Of a stretch of 62,393 nucleotides of DNA, positions 1-8,175 are shown piece by piece. Origin of the DNA: a bacterium (GTDB taxonomy: Bacteria > Verrucomicrobiota > Verrucomicrobiia > Limisphaerales > UBA11358); NCBI GenBank assembly GCA_021780905.1, contig JAJXXW010000004.1:1-62393 (forward strand), given 5' to 3'. Position 1 is the first letter of the stretch; every line of letters begins with the position of its first letter. The position numbers were made by a program, and so were the translations under genes. The notes beneath the pieces are model-generated. The model was not told the origin of the DNA and made no database searches. It was given only the letters and a program-made list of their open reading frames with translations.

Positions 1-184
1 GTTGCTCCGGCGGAATCGAGGGCGCACCGTCCTGGGCATAAAGCTCGTCAAACAACGGCGAAAGCTTGTGCAGCACGGCATCCACCCGCCGCTTGATCGC
101 TCGCAACGGATGCTCGGCGGGCACGCACTGGTTGAGGTTGATCACCGTCAGAAAGTCCGGCTGGGCTTGAGGTTTTCCGCGCAT
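1..184 (-). CDS. IS1182/IS5-like transposase, N-terminal part (runs off the window)
   Basis: Read on the minus strand from the ATG at 184, this encodes about 61 residues beginning MRGKPQAQPDFLTVINLNQ and containing VPAEHPLRAIKRRVD and PLFDELYAQDGAPSIPPEQ. This is the typical start of DUF772-type transposases of the IS1182/IS5 group, in which the element's own DNA is cut and joined by a DDE domain further downstream. The rest lies beyond position 1. The reading frame is open to the window edge, so the element may be intact. A terminal repeat lies just upstream at 221-240. The overlapping long plus-strand frame up to about 250 is its shadow. Confidence 0.85.
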   Translation of the reverse strand, partial: MRGKPQAQPDFLTVINLNQCVPAEHPLRAIKRRVDAVLHKLSPLFDELYAQDGAPSIPPEQ

Positions 185-220
185 GACTTACAGACAAACT
201 TCAACTTCGCTGGTTCAAAC

Positions 221-240
221 GTTTTTCAACAAACTGCTAT
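221..240. repeat. Likely terminal inverted repeat of the leftmost IS
   Basis: The 20 bases here match the end of the 106-bp MITEs at 35043-35062 and 61450-61469 at 17 of 20 positions (GTTTTTCAAC then CTGCTA). They lie 37 bp upstream of the transposase start, where a terminal repeat is expected. The methyltransferase remnant begins directly after it. Confidence 0.6.
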
Positions 241-256
241 GGTCGCTTGCGAAAGA

Positions 257-757
257 ATGAATATGGAAAATGTTTGCGGCCTGCCGGAAAGCGAACCGCT
301 CTGGCGCATTGGACGCGGCTTCGTCGTCCGCGACCTGCCGTGGACGGTAAAGAAGCTGCGCGTCATCCCGCCATTTGAATTCGAGAACTGGGCCGTCATC
401 GCCCTCGGCGGCATCCCGAACAAGGTGCAGGTCGGCGACATGGGCGTGGATGGCCGCATCTTCCCCGTGAGTTCCAGCGCCGCACCGCGCAAGCAGCAGC
501 CCGGCGAACTCGGCCTGAAAGAACGCTGGTATCCCATCCAGGTAAAACAAAAGGACAAGGCCGGTCGCCCGGACATAGACGCCTTTGAAGCCATGATGAT
601 GCGCGACGATTGCGAGAAAGGTTTTTTCGTGTCGTTCGATTATTCGTCGGATGCGTTGCAGGAAATCGAATCGTTCTTCAAGCGCAGCCACAAAGTCATC
701 GTGGCTCTCACCGTGCAGGAAATCCTCGACGAGCAGATTGCGAAGAAATTGGTGTGA
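257..757 (+). pseudogene. C-terminal remnant of a DNA methyltransferase with Mrr-like nuclease domain
   Basis: From the first in-frame ATG after the IS end, about 166 residues remain. They include LPESEPLWRIGRGF, FEFENWAVIALGGIPNK, GDMGVDGRIFPV and YPIQVKQKDKAGRPDIDAFE. The D then QxK spacing is that of a PD-(D/E)XK nuclease core, and the block matches the extension found at the C-terminus of some N4/N6 site-specific DNA methyltransferases. The methylase catalytic domain is missing. The IS terminal repeat ends about 15 bp upstream, so the IS probably cut the gene. Whether the stub is translated is unknown. It ends 9 bp before the PfpI-family gene. Confidence 0.65.
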
Positions 758-766
758 GATAAAATT

Positions 767-1282
767 ATGGCATCAAACAAGACCTTGCTCGCGTTTTTGG
801 ACGATGTTTATGAAGACCTGGAGCTCTGGTATCCCAAACTGCGTTTGGAGGAGGCCGGCTACGCGCTGAAATGCGCCGCGCCGGAAATCAAAACCTACGC
901 CGGCAAGCACGGTTATCCCGCGCAGTCGGATTTGCTTTTGAAGGACGCGCGCAGCGAAGATTTCTGCGGGTTGCTTGTGCCGGGCGGCTTCATGCCGGAC
1001 AAATTGCGGCGCGATGCAAAAGTGCTTTCGCTCACGCGCGAGTTTTTTGAGCAGGGCAAACTTGTCGCGTTCATTTGTCATGGCGGCTGGATTCCCATTT
1101 CGGCGAAAATTCTCAAAGGCAAACGCGTCACGGGTTCGCTCGGCATCAAGGACGATTTAGAAAATGCCGGCGGCCTCTGGGTTAATGCGCCGGTGGTCGT
1201 GGACGGCAACCTGATTTCCAGCCGCACGCCCAAGGACTGCGCGCCCTTCGCGGCGGCGATGGTGAAGTTTCTCGAGGCCTGA
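767..1282 (+). CDS. DJ-1/PfpI family protein (type 1 glutamine amidotransferase-like)
   Basis: This 171-residue protein has the fold and length of the DJ-1/PfpI family, whose members act as cysteine peptidases, glyoxalases or deglycases in the cytoplasm. The nucleophile elbow FICHGGW is present with Cys at about residue 104, and LLVPGGFMPDKLR is the conserved segment before it. The C-terminal stretch ITSSRTPKD-like (here LISSRTPKD) is also typical. There is no signal peptide. Its exact substrate cannot be read from sequence. Confidence 0.88.
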   Translation: MASNKTLLAFLDDVYEDLELWYPKLRLEEAGYALKCAAPEIKTYAGKHGYPAQSDLLLKDARSEDFCGLLVPGGFMPDKLRRDAKVLSLTREFFEQGKLVAFICHGGWIPISAKILKGKRVTGSLGIKDDLENAGGLWVNAPVVVDGNLISSRTPKDCAPFAAAMVKFLEA

Positions 1283-1338
1283 GAGCGAAAGCAAATCGCC
1301 GTTGGCTTTTTCTTTTTTGACTGATAATTTCCCCGCCC

Positions 1339-2268
1339 ATGTCCGTTCCCCACAGTATTGCGCCGCCGCCTTCCCGGGCCCGGATCTTTTGGAGCCGGCT
1401 ACTCTCCACGGTGGCGCTCTGGGCGTTGATTCTGGTGGCGATGTTTTCCGGCAACCGGCTGATTTCCGAAGGCGTGTTCCTGGTGCTGATCGTCTTTCTG
1501 GCGCTGGCCGGACTGGTGGAATTTTACGGCCTCGCGGAGAAGCGCGGGCTGGCCAGCTTCAAAGTCTCCGGCGCCATCGGCGGTCTGCTGCTGCTGGTCG
1601 GCACGTTCCTCAACCTCACCGGCCATCTCGGCACCACCGGCTCGCCCGCGCGCGTGAACGATTTTGAGACCGGCTTTCTCATCCTGTTCGTGCTGGGCCT
1701 GTGCGTGCGGCAATTCGTCTCCCAGTCAAACGCCGCCGGGCTGGTGGCGATTTCGACGACGCTCTTCGGCCTGATGTATGTGCCGTGGCTGCTCAACTTC
1801 ATCCAGAAAATCAATTTTTTCCCGTTCGCCCCCGGCAACGCGGCGGAGGGCGGCAAATTTTTCCTGCTCTATTTCATCCTCGTCACCAAGTTCAGCGACA
1901 TGGGCGCGTATGCGGTCGGCTCGCTGATCGGCAAACACAAGCTGATTCCGCGCATCAGCCCCGGCAAAACCTGGGAGGGTTTCGGCGGCGCGATTTTGGT
2001 TTCAACCGGCGCGAGCCTGGCGTTCGTCCATTTCTTCGGCGCGAAAATGGCCGGGATGAATTATCCCCATGCCGTCATTCTCGGCGTGATTTTGAGCATC
2101 ACCGCCGTCATCGGCGACTTGATTGAATCGCTGTTCAAGCGGGAGGCGGGCGTGAAGGATTCCGGCGCCATGTTGCCCGGCATCGGCGGCATCCTGGATC
2201 TGCTCGACAGCCTGCTGTTCAATGCGCCGATCATGTATTTATATCTGCGGCACGTCCTCGCAAATTAA
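1339..2268 (+). CDS. cdsA: Phosphatidate cytidylyltransferase
   Basis: CdsA makes CDP-diacylglycerol from phosphatidic acid and CTP, the branch point of phospholipid synthesis, in the inner membrane. The 309-residue protein is largely hydrophobic with about eight membrane segments. The C-terminal signature is clear: SLFKREAGVKDSGAMLPGIG followed by GILDLLDSLLF. The usual His of the LPGHGG element is Ile here. The gene ends 7 bp before dxr, a pairing common in bacteria. Confidence 0.93.
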   Translation: MSVPHSIAPPPSRARIFWSRLLSTVALWALILVAMFSGNRLISEGVFLVLIVFLALAGLVEFYGLAEKRGLASFKVSGAIGGLLLLVGTFLNLTGHLGTTGSPARVNDFETGFLILFVLGLCVRQFVSQSNAAGLVAISTTLFGLMYVPWLLNFIQKINFFPFAPGNAAEGGKFFLLYFILVTKFSDMGAYAVGSLIGKHKLIPRISPGKTWEGFGGAILVSTGASLAFVHFFGAKMAGMNYPHAVILGVILSITAVIGDLIESLFKREAGVKDSGAMLPGIGGILDLLDSLLFNAPIMYLYLRHVLAN

Positions 2269-2275
2269 TTTTGAA

Positions 2276-3418
2276 ATGAAAAACGTCGTCCTCCTGGGCA
2301 GCACCGGCAGCATTGGCACCAGCACCGTCAAGGTCGCGGAAGATTTGCCGGATCAAATCCGGCTCATCGGCCTGGCGGCGGGTGGCAATGTGGATTTGCT
2401 GTTGGAACAGGCCCGCAAGCACCAGCCCGCCGTCCTCTCCATTTCCGATCCCGCCAAGGCGAAGGAATTACAGAACACTCTCGGGGCTTCCACGCAAGTT
2501 TTCTGCGGCGGCGAAGGTTTGTTGAAACTCGCCACCCTGCCGGCGGCCGACATCGTGCTCATCGCCATCGTCGGCACGGCGGGGCTGCAACCGGCGCTCG
2601 CGGCGATCCGCGCCGGCAAGGACATCGCCGTGGCGTCCAAGGAAATCCTGGTAATGGCCGGCGAAATTGTCATGGCCGAGGCGCGCAAGCACGGCGTGAA
2701 AGTGCTCGCCGTGGACAGTGAGCACTCCGCAATTTTCCAATGTCTCGACGGCAAGCCGGCGAATTCCGTCCGCAAATTGATTTTGACCGCGAGCGGCGGA
2801 CCGTTCCGCGACCAAACGCTTTGGCCGAAAGAAAGATTTTCCGAAATCACCGTCGAACACGCGCTCAAGCATCCGTCGTGGGTCATGGGCCGCAAAATCA
2901 CGATTGATTCCGCCACGCTGTTCAACAAAGGCCTGGAAATGATCGAGGCGCGCTGGCTGTTCGACATCGAGATGGCGCGCGTCGGCGTGGTCGTGCATCC
3001 GCAGAGCATCGTGCATTCGCTGGTGGAGTTTGTGGACGGCTCGCTCCTCGCGCAGCTCTCCACCCCGGACATGTGCCTGCCGATTCAATACGCGCTGACC
3101 TATCCCAACCGCGCCGCCAGCGAGCGTGTGCAGACAGATTTCCCCAAGCTTGGCACGCTGACATTCGAGGAGCCGGATACCGAGCGGTTCCCGTCCCTCC
3201 TGCTCGCGCGCCGGGCAGGCGAGACGTGCGGGACACTGCCGGCGGTGTTCAATGCCGCCAACGAGGTGGCCGTGGACGCCTTTGTAAACCGCAAAATCAA
3301 TTTCCCGCAAATCACCGAAACCGTCCGGCGCGTGATGGATGCACATCAGGTGGTCGAGCATCCGACGTTGGAACAGATTTTGGCGGCGGACATGTGGGCG
3401 CGACGAGTGTCGGGATGA
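2276..3418 (+). CDS. dxr: 1-deoxy-D-xylulose 5-phosphate reductoisomerase
   Basis: Dxr converts DXP to MEP with NADPH, the first committed step of the MEP isoprenoid pathway. The protein is about 380 residues, the usual length. It begins MKNVVLLGSTGSIGTSTV, the NADPH-binding Rossmann motif, which fixes the start at 2276 rather than at the earlier in-frame codon. SEHSAIFQCL and HPSWVMGRKITIDSATLFNK are the metal- and substrate-binding segments. In many genomes rseP follows cdsA-dxr; here the next item is a broken rsmI. Confidence 0.95.
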   Translation: MKNVVLLGSTGSIGTSTVKVAEDLPDQIRLIGLAAGGNVDLLLEQARKHQPAVLSISDPAKAKELQNTLGASTQVFCGGEGLLKLATLPAADIVLIAIVGTAGLQPALAAIRAGKDIAVASKEILVMAGEIVMAEARKHGVKVLAVDSEHSAIFQCLDGKPANSVRKLILTASGGPFRDQTLWPKERFSEITVEHALKHPSWVMGRKITIDSATLFNKGLEMIEARWLFDIEMARVGVVVHPQSIVHSLVEFVDGSLLAQLSTPDMCLPIQYALTYPNRAASERVQTDFPKLGTLTFEEPDTERFPSLLLARRAGETCGTLPAVFNAANEVAVDAFVNRKINFPQITETVRRVMDAHQVVEHPTLEQILAADMWARRVSG

Positions 3419-3521
3419 GGCATCGCCCAAAGCCGGCAAATGTTGGTGGTCATGAAATCGCAGGTGAACCAGGCACGGAATTGACTTTTATTTGTTGCCT
3501 CCAATTTGTTTTAGTCATGCC

Positions 3522-3785
3522 ATGACCGCCGCTTTGCCGCCGCTCACCGCCCGCACGCATTACCTGGTTGCCACGCCGATTGGCAACCTGGAGGACATCA
3601 CACTGCGCGCCCTGCGCGTGTTGCGCGAATGCGACGCTGTGGCCGCCGGGACACGCGCCACAGCGGGCAGTTGCTGAAACACTTTGGCATCAGCAAACCG
3701 CTCTTGAATTACTTTCAATTTAACGAGGCCAGGCGGTGCGAGGAAATCATCGGGCGTCTCCAGCGCGGCGAGGTGATGGAGATTT
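3522..3785 (+). pseudogene. rsmI: Frameshifted, truncated rsmI (16S rRNA C1402 2'-O-methyltransferase)
   Basis: The N-terminus [20 protein letters not shown] is the SAM-dependent RsmI signature. Near 3648 the frame breaks: GAGGAC appears to have lost one A, so AAEDTR becomes AAGTRA and the first frame stops at 3677. The next frame resumes with [20 protein letters not shown] and continues to about GRLQRGEV. After that, the conserved SDAGTPGISDPG segment is absent and unrelated sequence follows. About 75 of roughly 240-280 residues remain, so this copy cannot work. Confidence 0.8.
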
Positions 3786-4079
3786 TGGTAACGGCGACCA
3801 ATCTGCCGTTTGCGCCGTATCTGCCCAACCAACCGCATCGTTTTGGCCCGCAAATGATCGAGGAGCAATGGGGCAATCTGCTGATGGCAAAGAAACTGTT
3901 TCCGCTGCTCGCAGTCCTGCGGTATGAGCAAAGAGCGGACGGTTCCGCTACGAGCTCAAAGCCATCCGCCGCAAAATCCGAAGGAGGCAGCCGCCGTCCT
4001 TTTCCAGCCGCCCGGCGGCTACCAGCCGATTGAACCGCTGCCGTTTTGAACCGACAGAAAAACCCAAACCAAACCTGCT

Positions 4080-4187
4080 GTGAAAAACCAACTCAAACTC
4101 GCGGCCTTCGCGTTGCAGCTCGCCACCCTCAATCCTCAACTCACCATCACTACCGCCCACACCCCGGGCACGGCGTTTGCCTATTAA
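4080..4187 (+). pseudogene. N-terminal stub of a secreted protein
   Basis: A GTG start gives 35 residues, beginning VKNQLKLAAFALQLATLNPQ and ending GTAFAY with a stop. This is like the leader and first residues of large secreted tail-fibre/DUF-type proteins frequent in Verrucomicrobia, which normally continue TYQGRL. Only the leader survives. The assignment rests on recall of similar leaders and is tentative. Confidence 0.35.
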
Positions 4188-4546
4188 CCGGGATATTCCA
4201 TAGTGGTATTTGATTTTGGGAAAAGGCGGTGCGGAGGCGCCTCGGAAGGCATGGTCCGATCGGAGGGGACGGCCGACTGTGCGTCTTCTGCGCCGGAACC
4301 AGAGCGTTTTCCTGATCGTATGTTTTCGCCCGATTTTCGCCGAATCGCCCGTTCCCGACGAGGTCAGGATCATTCGTTGCGCCCATTGCACATCCTCCAC
4401 GTCCGCCGTGCAAAGACTGCACAAAAACCGGATGAATTTTCCGATCAGACTCCGTGGACCAGTGACGCATGATAAAAACCCTTGGAAACAAGGCTGGCCA
4501 CCTTCCCCCTCCCGGTCACGGCACGACTCCTGCAATCAGGCCGGGC
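4188..4546. other. Intergenic stretch, no gene recognised
   Basis: About 360 bases with several overlapping short frames on both strands, none with recognisable domains or a plausible start. The promoter of the large downstream operon should lie here, but no clear -35/-10 pair stands out. Confidence 0.4.
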
Positions 4547-4954
4547 ATGTTTAAGCTCATGGAACATTTGCTCGCCATCCAAAACTACCAACTGAATGCT
4601 CGCGGACACACCCCGGAGGCGCTGGCTGAGATGAAGCAGCGCCGGTCGGAAGTGCCGGCGCCCATTCTCGCCCATTTCGACCGGATGATCGCGCGGGGTA
4701 AAAAGGGACTGGCCGCTGTCCGCGACGGCGTTTGCACCGAGTGTCATTTGCGCCTCACGACCGGCAAGCTCGCCGATCTGGCCGCGGCCAAAGATATTTG
4801 GCTGTGCGACAACTGCGGTCGCTACTTGTATTTGCCGGCAGCAGAAAAAGTTGATGCGAACGCAATCCCAAAGTCGAAACCGCTGCCGGGGAAACGGCCC
4901 GCTGCAAAAACAGCTCGGCCGGGTGCTCGCAACCACTCCCGCATGATTTCCTGA
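4547..4954 (+). CDS. C4 zinc-ribbon protein
   Basis: From ATG 4547 the product is about 135 residues. It begins MFKLMEHLLAIQNYQLNARG, a short helical part with repeated Arg/Lys, and has a CxxC-x(n)-CxxC zinc ribbon: CTECHLRL then LCDNCGRYLY. The tail is basic and Pro/Ala-rich. This resembles the C-terminal ribbon of the zf-RING_7/DUF164 family, which is usually preceded by a long coiled coil that is mostly missing here. It lies 4 bp before the EIIA gene, so it is probably the first gene of the membrane-complex operon. A nucleic-acid or protein-binding role is inferred only. Confidence 0.65.
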   Translation: MFKLMEHLLAIQNYQLNARGHTPEALAEMKQRRSEVPAPILAHFDRMIARGKKGLAAVRDGVCTECHLRLTTGKLADLAAAKDIWLCDNCGRYLYLPAAEKVDANAIPKSKPLPGKRPAAKTARPGARNHSRMIS

Positions 4955-4958
4955 CGCC

Positions 4959-5447
4959 ATGACCCTGGCCGATTATACCAGTCCGGATTTGATTGTTTCC
5001 CAGCTGCGCGGTGAGGATGCGGCCTCGGTGATTCAGGAACTCAGTCAAGCGTTGCAGCGGGAGGAACGGGTTGCCGATCTGCTGCCTTTCTATCACGCGG
5101 CCTTGAATCATGAATTTCTGGTGAGCAGCGACCTGGAAACCGGCATGGCGTTTCCGCACGCGCGGCTGCCGGGCTTGAAGGAACTGGTCTTTGCGGTGGG
5201 CCGCAGCAAGGTGCCGTTGGATTGGGGGGCGAAAAACACCCGCACGGTGAAGCTCGTATTTCTGATCGCCGTGCCCGCCACGGATTCGACCCGGTATCTT
5301 CTGCTCGTTTCCGGTCTAGCGCGCCTGGCCAAAGACCACCGGCTCGTGGAAAAACTGCATGCGGCCCGGGACAACTTCCAAATTCTGGAAGCTCTGCAAC
5401 AAATCAAACTACTGACCGTCCAGCGGTTGAGAAGCTGTTTCACCTGA
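4959..5447 (+). CDS. PTS EIIA type-2 (PTS-Ntr-like) domain protein
   Basis: The single-domain protein of 162 residues matches the PTS_EIIA_2 fold (mannitol/fructose/Ntr class). The phosphorylatable His is in GMAFPHARLPG, at about residue 67, and VKLVFLIAVPATDS-TRYLLLVSGLARL is the conserved core after it. No EI, HPr, EIIB or EIIC gene is near. It sits 6 bp before the first HyfB-like gene, so a regulatory role on the complex, as EIIA-Ntr has on some ion transporters, is plausible. This is inference from position. Confidence 0.8.
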   Translation: MTLADYTSPDLIVSQLRGEDAASVIQELSQALQREERVADLLPFYHAALNHEFLVSSDLETGMAFPHARLPGLKELVFAVGRSKVPLDWGAKNTRTVKLVFLIAVPATDSTRYLLLVSGLARLAKDHRLVEKLHAARDNFQILEALQQIKLLTVQRLRSCFT

Positions 5448-5453
5448 GTCGCC

Positions 5454-7403
5454 ATGAACCCAGCCGCCTTATTTTTGTTCGCCGCGACGGGAATGTTTTT
5501 CAGCATTCTGGCCGGCCGGGTCGCGCCGCGCCTGTGGCTGGCGGCGACGCTCGCGGGGGTGACGGCGGCTTTGGTGGCGGCGGTTTCCGTGTTGACGGGC
5601 GGCGCCGACTGGGAATGGCGCAGCCGCTTTTTGCTGGGGGGCGAACCGTTGCATCTGCGCCTGGACAGTCTGAGCGCTTTTTTTCTGGTTTTGCTCTGCG
5701 TGGTGGGCGGGGCCGGATCCGTATATGCCCGCGAATACTGGCCGGACACGGCGCATCCGCGTTCCGCCCGCACCGGCCGCGTCTGGTGGAGCGTGATGTT
5801 GTTCAGCCTCGGGTTCGTGCTGCTCACTTCCAATGGCCTGCATTTTCTCATCGCGTGGGAACTGTTCACGCTCAGCGCCTATTTTTTAATCACGGTCAAC
5901 CGTCAGCGCCGCGAAGTGCGGGCGGCGGGCTGGCTTTATATCGGAGCTTCCCACGCGGCCACGCTCGCCCTCTTCGCCTTCTTCACCATGCTCGCCGCCC
6001 GCACCGGCAGTTGGGAACTCGGCCCGATGCGCGAACACGCGGAACTGGCACCGTTGTTCTGGCTGGCACTGTTCGGCTTTGGTTTGAAAGCAGGTTTGTT
6101 CCCGCTGCATATCTGGCTGCCTTCGGCCCACGCCAACGCGCCAAGCCATGTTTCAGCGATCCTCTCGGGCGTGACCATCAAGATGGGCATTTACGGACTG
6201 GTGCGTTTCAGCGGCTGGCTACCGCTGCCGGACGGCGCGGGCTGGGTGGTGGCGATATTGGGCGTGAGCAGCGCGGTGCTGGGCGTGGCCTTCGCGCTGG
6301 GGCAGCATGACCTGAAACGCCTGCTCGCTTATCATAGCGTCGAAAACATCGGGATCATTCTCATCGGACTTGGCTTCGCGCTGGTGGCGGTTCAACACGG
6401 CAACCCGGTCTGGGGCCGGCTGGCGCTGGCCGGGGCGCTGCTGCATGTCTGGAATCATGGCTTGTTCAAAGCGCTCCTGTTTTTCGGAGCCGGCTCCGTG
6501 CTGCATGTGACCGGCACGCGGGAGATGAGCCAGCTTGGCGGGCTGTGGCGCGCGATGCCGTGGACGGCCAGTTTGTTCGCGCTCGGCGCGGTGGCGATTT
6601 CCGGGCTGCCGCCGCTCAACGGTTTTGTCAGCGAATGGCTGGTGTATCTCGGACTGTTCGACGCCACGCTCTCACACGGCCCCTCGGCGTGGATGGCGAT
6701 TGCCGCAGCCATTCTGCTCGGTCTTACCGGCGCGCTGGCGCTCGCGTGTTTCACCAAAGTCTGCGGCGTGGTTTTTCTGGGAGCGCCGCGTTCCGCAGCG
6801 GCAGCGCACGCCCACGAAAGCGGCCCGGCGATGCGCGGTGCGATGCTGGTGCTGGGCGCGGCGTGCGTGGCCATCGGCCTCGCGCCGGTCGTCTTCTGGC
6901 CGGCGGTGATGCGGGCGATGAACGTGTGGAATCCCGTCTGGGCCGGCGCGGAGACGCCGGTGGCGCTGGCGTCGCTCGGCTATTTCCATGTGGCGCTGGC
7001 GGTGATCGCGCTGGTGTTGGCGGGCTGGCTTTGGCGGCGCGTCCGGCGCGGCGGCCTGACGCGGGCGTTGACTTGGGATTGCGCTTATGCCTTGCCGACG
7101 GCCCGGATGCAATACACGGCTGGTTCGTTTGCCGGCATCATCACCGAATGGTTCGCGTGGATTTTGCGCCCGGAACGGCATCAGGAACTTCCTGAAAACT
7201 TTTTTCCGGCCAAGGCGCGACAGTCCGAACACACGCCGGAGACAGTGCTGGAAAAAATTGTCGAGCCGGCGGCCGGGTTGGTCATGCGCGTTTCGGCGCT
7301 GGTCCGGAGTCTCCAGCATGGACGGCTGCAAGCTTATCTGCTGTATTTGCTGATCGGCGTCGCCGCCTTGTCCCTGTTAGTCCTGCTGGGAGGTGGCCAA
7401 TGA
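5454..7403 (+). CDS. HyfB/NuoL-like antiporter-type membrane subunit, copy 1
   Basis: This 649-residue protein belongs to the NuoL/NuoM/MrpA (Proton_antipo_M) superfamily, closest to HyfB/HycC of group 4 hydrogenases. About 14-16 membrane segments are visible. Key charged sites are present: the Glu in LIAWELFTLSAYF, Lys/His in the PLHIWLPSAHANAPSHVSAI region, Lys in GVTIKMGIYG and HDLKRLLAYHSVENIGI, and Lys in HVWNHGLFKALLFFGAG. Such residues form the proton or Na+ path in relatives. A long C-terminal extension follows the core. It is about 70% alike by eye to copy 2 at 8172. Confidence 0.85.
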   Translation: MNPAALFLFAATGMFFSILAGRVAPRLWLAATLAGVTAALVAAVSVLTGGADWEWRSRFLLGGEPLHLRLDSLSAFFLVLLCVVGGAGSVYAREYWPDTAHPRSARTGRVWWSVMLFSLGFVLLTSNGLHFLIAWELFTLSAYFLITVNRQRREVRAAGWLYIGASHAATLALFAFFTMLAARTGSWELGPMREHAELAPLFWLALFGFGLKAGLFPLHIWLPSAHANAPSHVSAILSGVTIKMGIYGLVRFSGWLPLPDGAGWVVAILGVSSAVLGVAFALGQHDLKRLLAYHSVENIGIILIGLGFALVAVQHGNPVWGRLALAGALLHVWNHGLFKALLFFGAGSVLHVTGTREMSQLGGLWRAMPWTASLFALGAVAISGLPPLNGFVSEWLVYLGLFDATLSHGPSAWMAIAAAILLGLTGALALACFTKVCGVVFLGAPRSAAAAHAHESGPAMRGAMLVLGAACVAIGLAPVVFWPAVMRAMNVWNPVWAGAETPVALASLGYFHVALAVIALVLAGWLWRRVRRGGLTRALTWDCAYALPTARMQYTAGSFAGIITEWFAWILRPERHQELPENFFPAKARQSEHTPETVLEKIVEPAAGLVMRVSALVRSLQHGRLQAYLLYLLIGVAALSLLVLLGGGQ

Positions 7404-7482
7404 AGCCAACCATTTTGCCGGCCAATACGCCAGCCCCGACAACGATTGGCTGCCGCAGTTCAACCCGATTACTTTTGTCACC

Positions 7483-8175
7483 ATGTATCTGAACCTGATC
7501 CAAATTGCCGAGTCGTTTGGCGTCTCGGAAAGCGTCGTGGAAGGCTGGATTCGCAACGAAGGGCTGCCCCATACGCCCGACCGGGGCCGGCTTTTGTTTG
7601 ATCGCGCGCTGGTCACGGAATGGGCGGCGGAACGGGGGCTGGGCGCGCGGGCCGGATTCCTGGCGCCCGAAGAGTCCGCGTTGACCGCCCATCTGCGGCT
7701 CGCGCCGTTGCTGCGGTCGGGCCGCATCTGGCGCGACGTGCCGGCGGCGGAAGTGCTGGAGGTTTTCGCGCGCATCATCACCGCGCTGCCCGGCGCGACG
7801 CCGCCCGTCCGGCAACTGCTCGGCCAGCGGGTGCGCGCCAAAGGCGGCGTGACGATGGCCCCGGTCGGCGGCGGTTTCGCCCTGCCGCATCCGAGCGCCC
7901 GCATCACGCTGGGCCGCGATTCCGGCACGGTGGCGTTGCTGCTTTTGCGCGACGACCTGGCGTTGGCCGAACCGCCGGCGGATGGCGTGCAGGTGCGGCG
8001 GTTGTTTTTCTTCATCGCCCCTTCGCCTCGTGGACACCTTGACCTGCTCGCCAGTTTGAGCCGCAGTCTGGTGCATGGGCCGCTGCGCGAGCTGGTGGAG
8101 AAAAGCGCGCCCGACGATGAAATCTTTGAGGCCGTGACGGCCATTGATGCGGCAACAGCCGAGGCAAAATCATGA
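7483..8175 (+). CDS. Excisionase-type HTH fused to a PTS EIIA domain
   Basis: From ATG 7483 the product is 230 residues. Residues 1-50 (LIQIAESFGVSESVVEGWIR, then LLFDRALVTEW) form a MerR/excisionase-type winged HTH. Residues 80-225 form a PTS_EIIA_2 domain with the active His in GFALPHPSARI, at about residue 136, and LFFFIAPSPRGHLDLLASLS after it. It lies between the two HyfB-like genes and overlaps the second by ATGA. A GTG at 7393 in the same frame is an alternative start, but the added residues look unstructured. It may be a phosphorylation-dependent DNA- or protein-binding regulator. Confidence 0.78.
   Translation: MYLNLIQIAESFGVSESVVEGWIRNEGLPHTPDRGRLLFDRALVTEWAAERGLGARAGFLAPEESALTAHLRLAPLLRSGRIWRDVPAAEVLEVFARIITALPGATPPVRQLLGQRVRAKGGVTMAPVGGGFALPHPSARITLGRDSGTVALLLLRDDLALAEPPADGVQVRRLFFFIAPSPRGHLDLLASLSRSLVHGPLRELVEKSAPDDEIFEAVTAIDAATAEAKS

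Noticed and set aside
2..256. N-terminal half of the 251-codon plus-strand frame at the window start
   Set aside because: It is the antisense of the transposase read on the minus strand; its amino-acid sequence has no family features until after the IS end.
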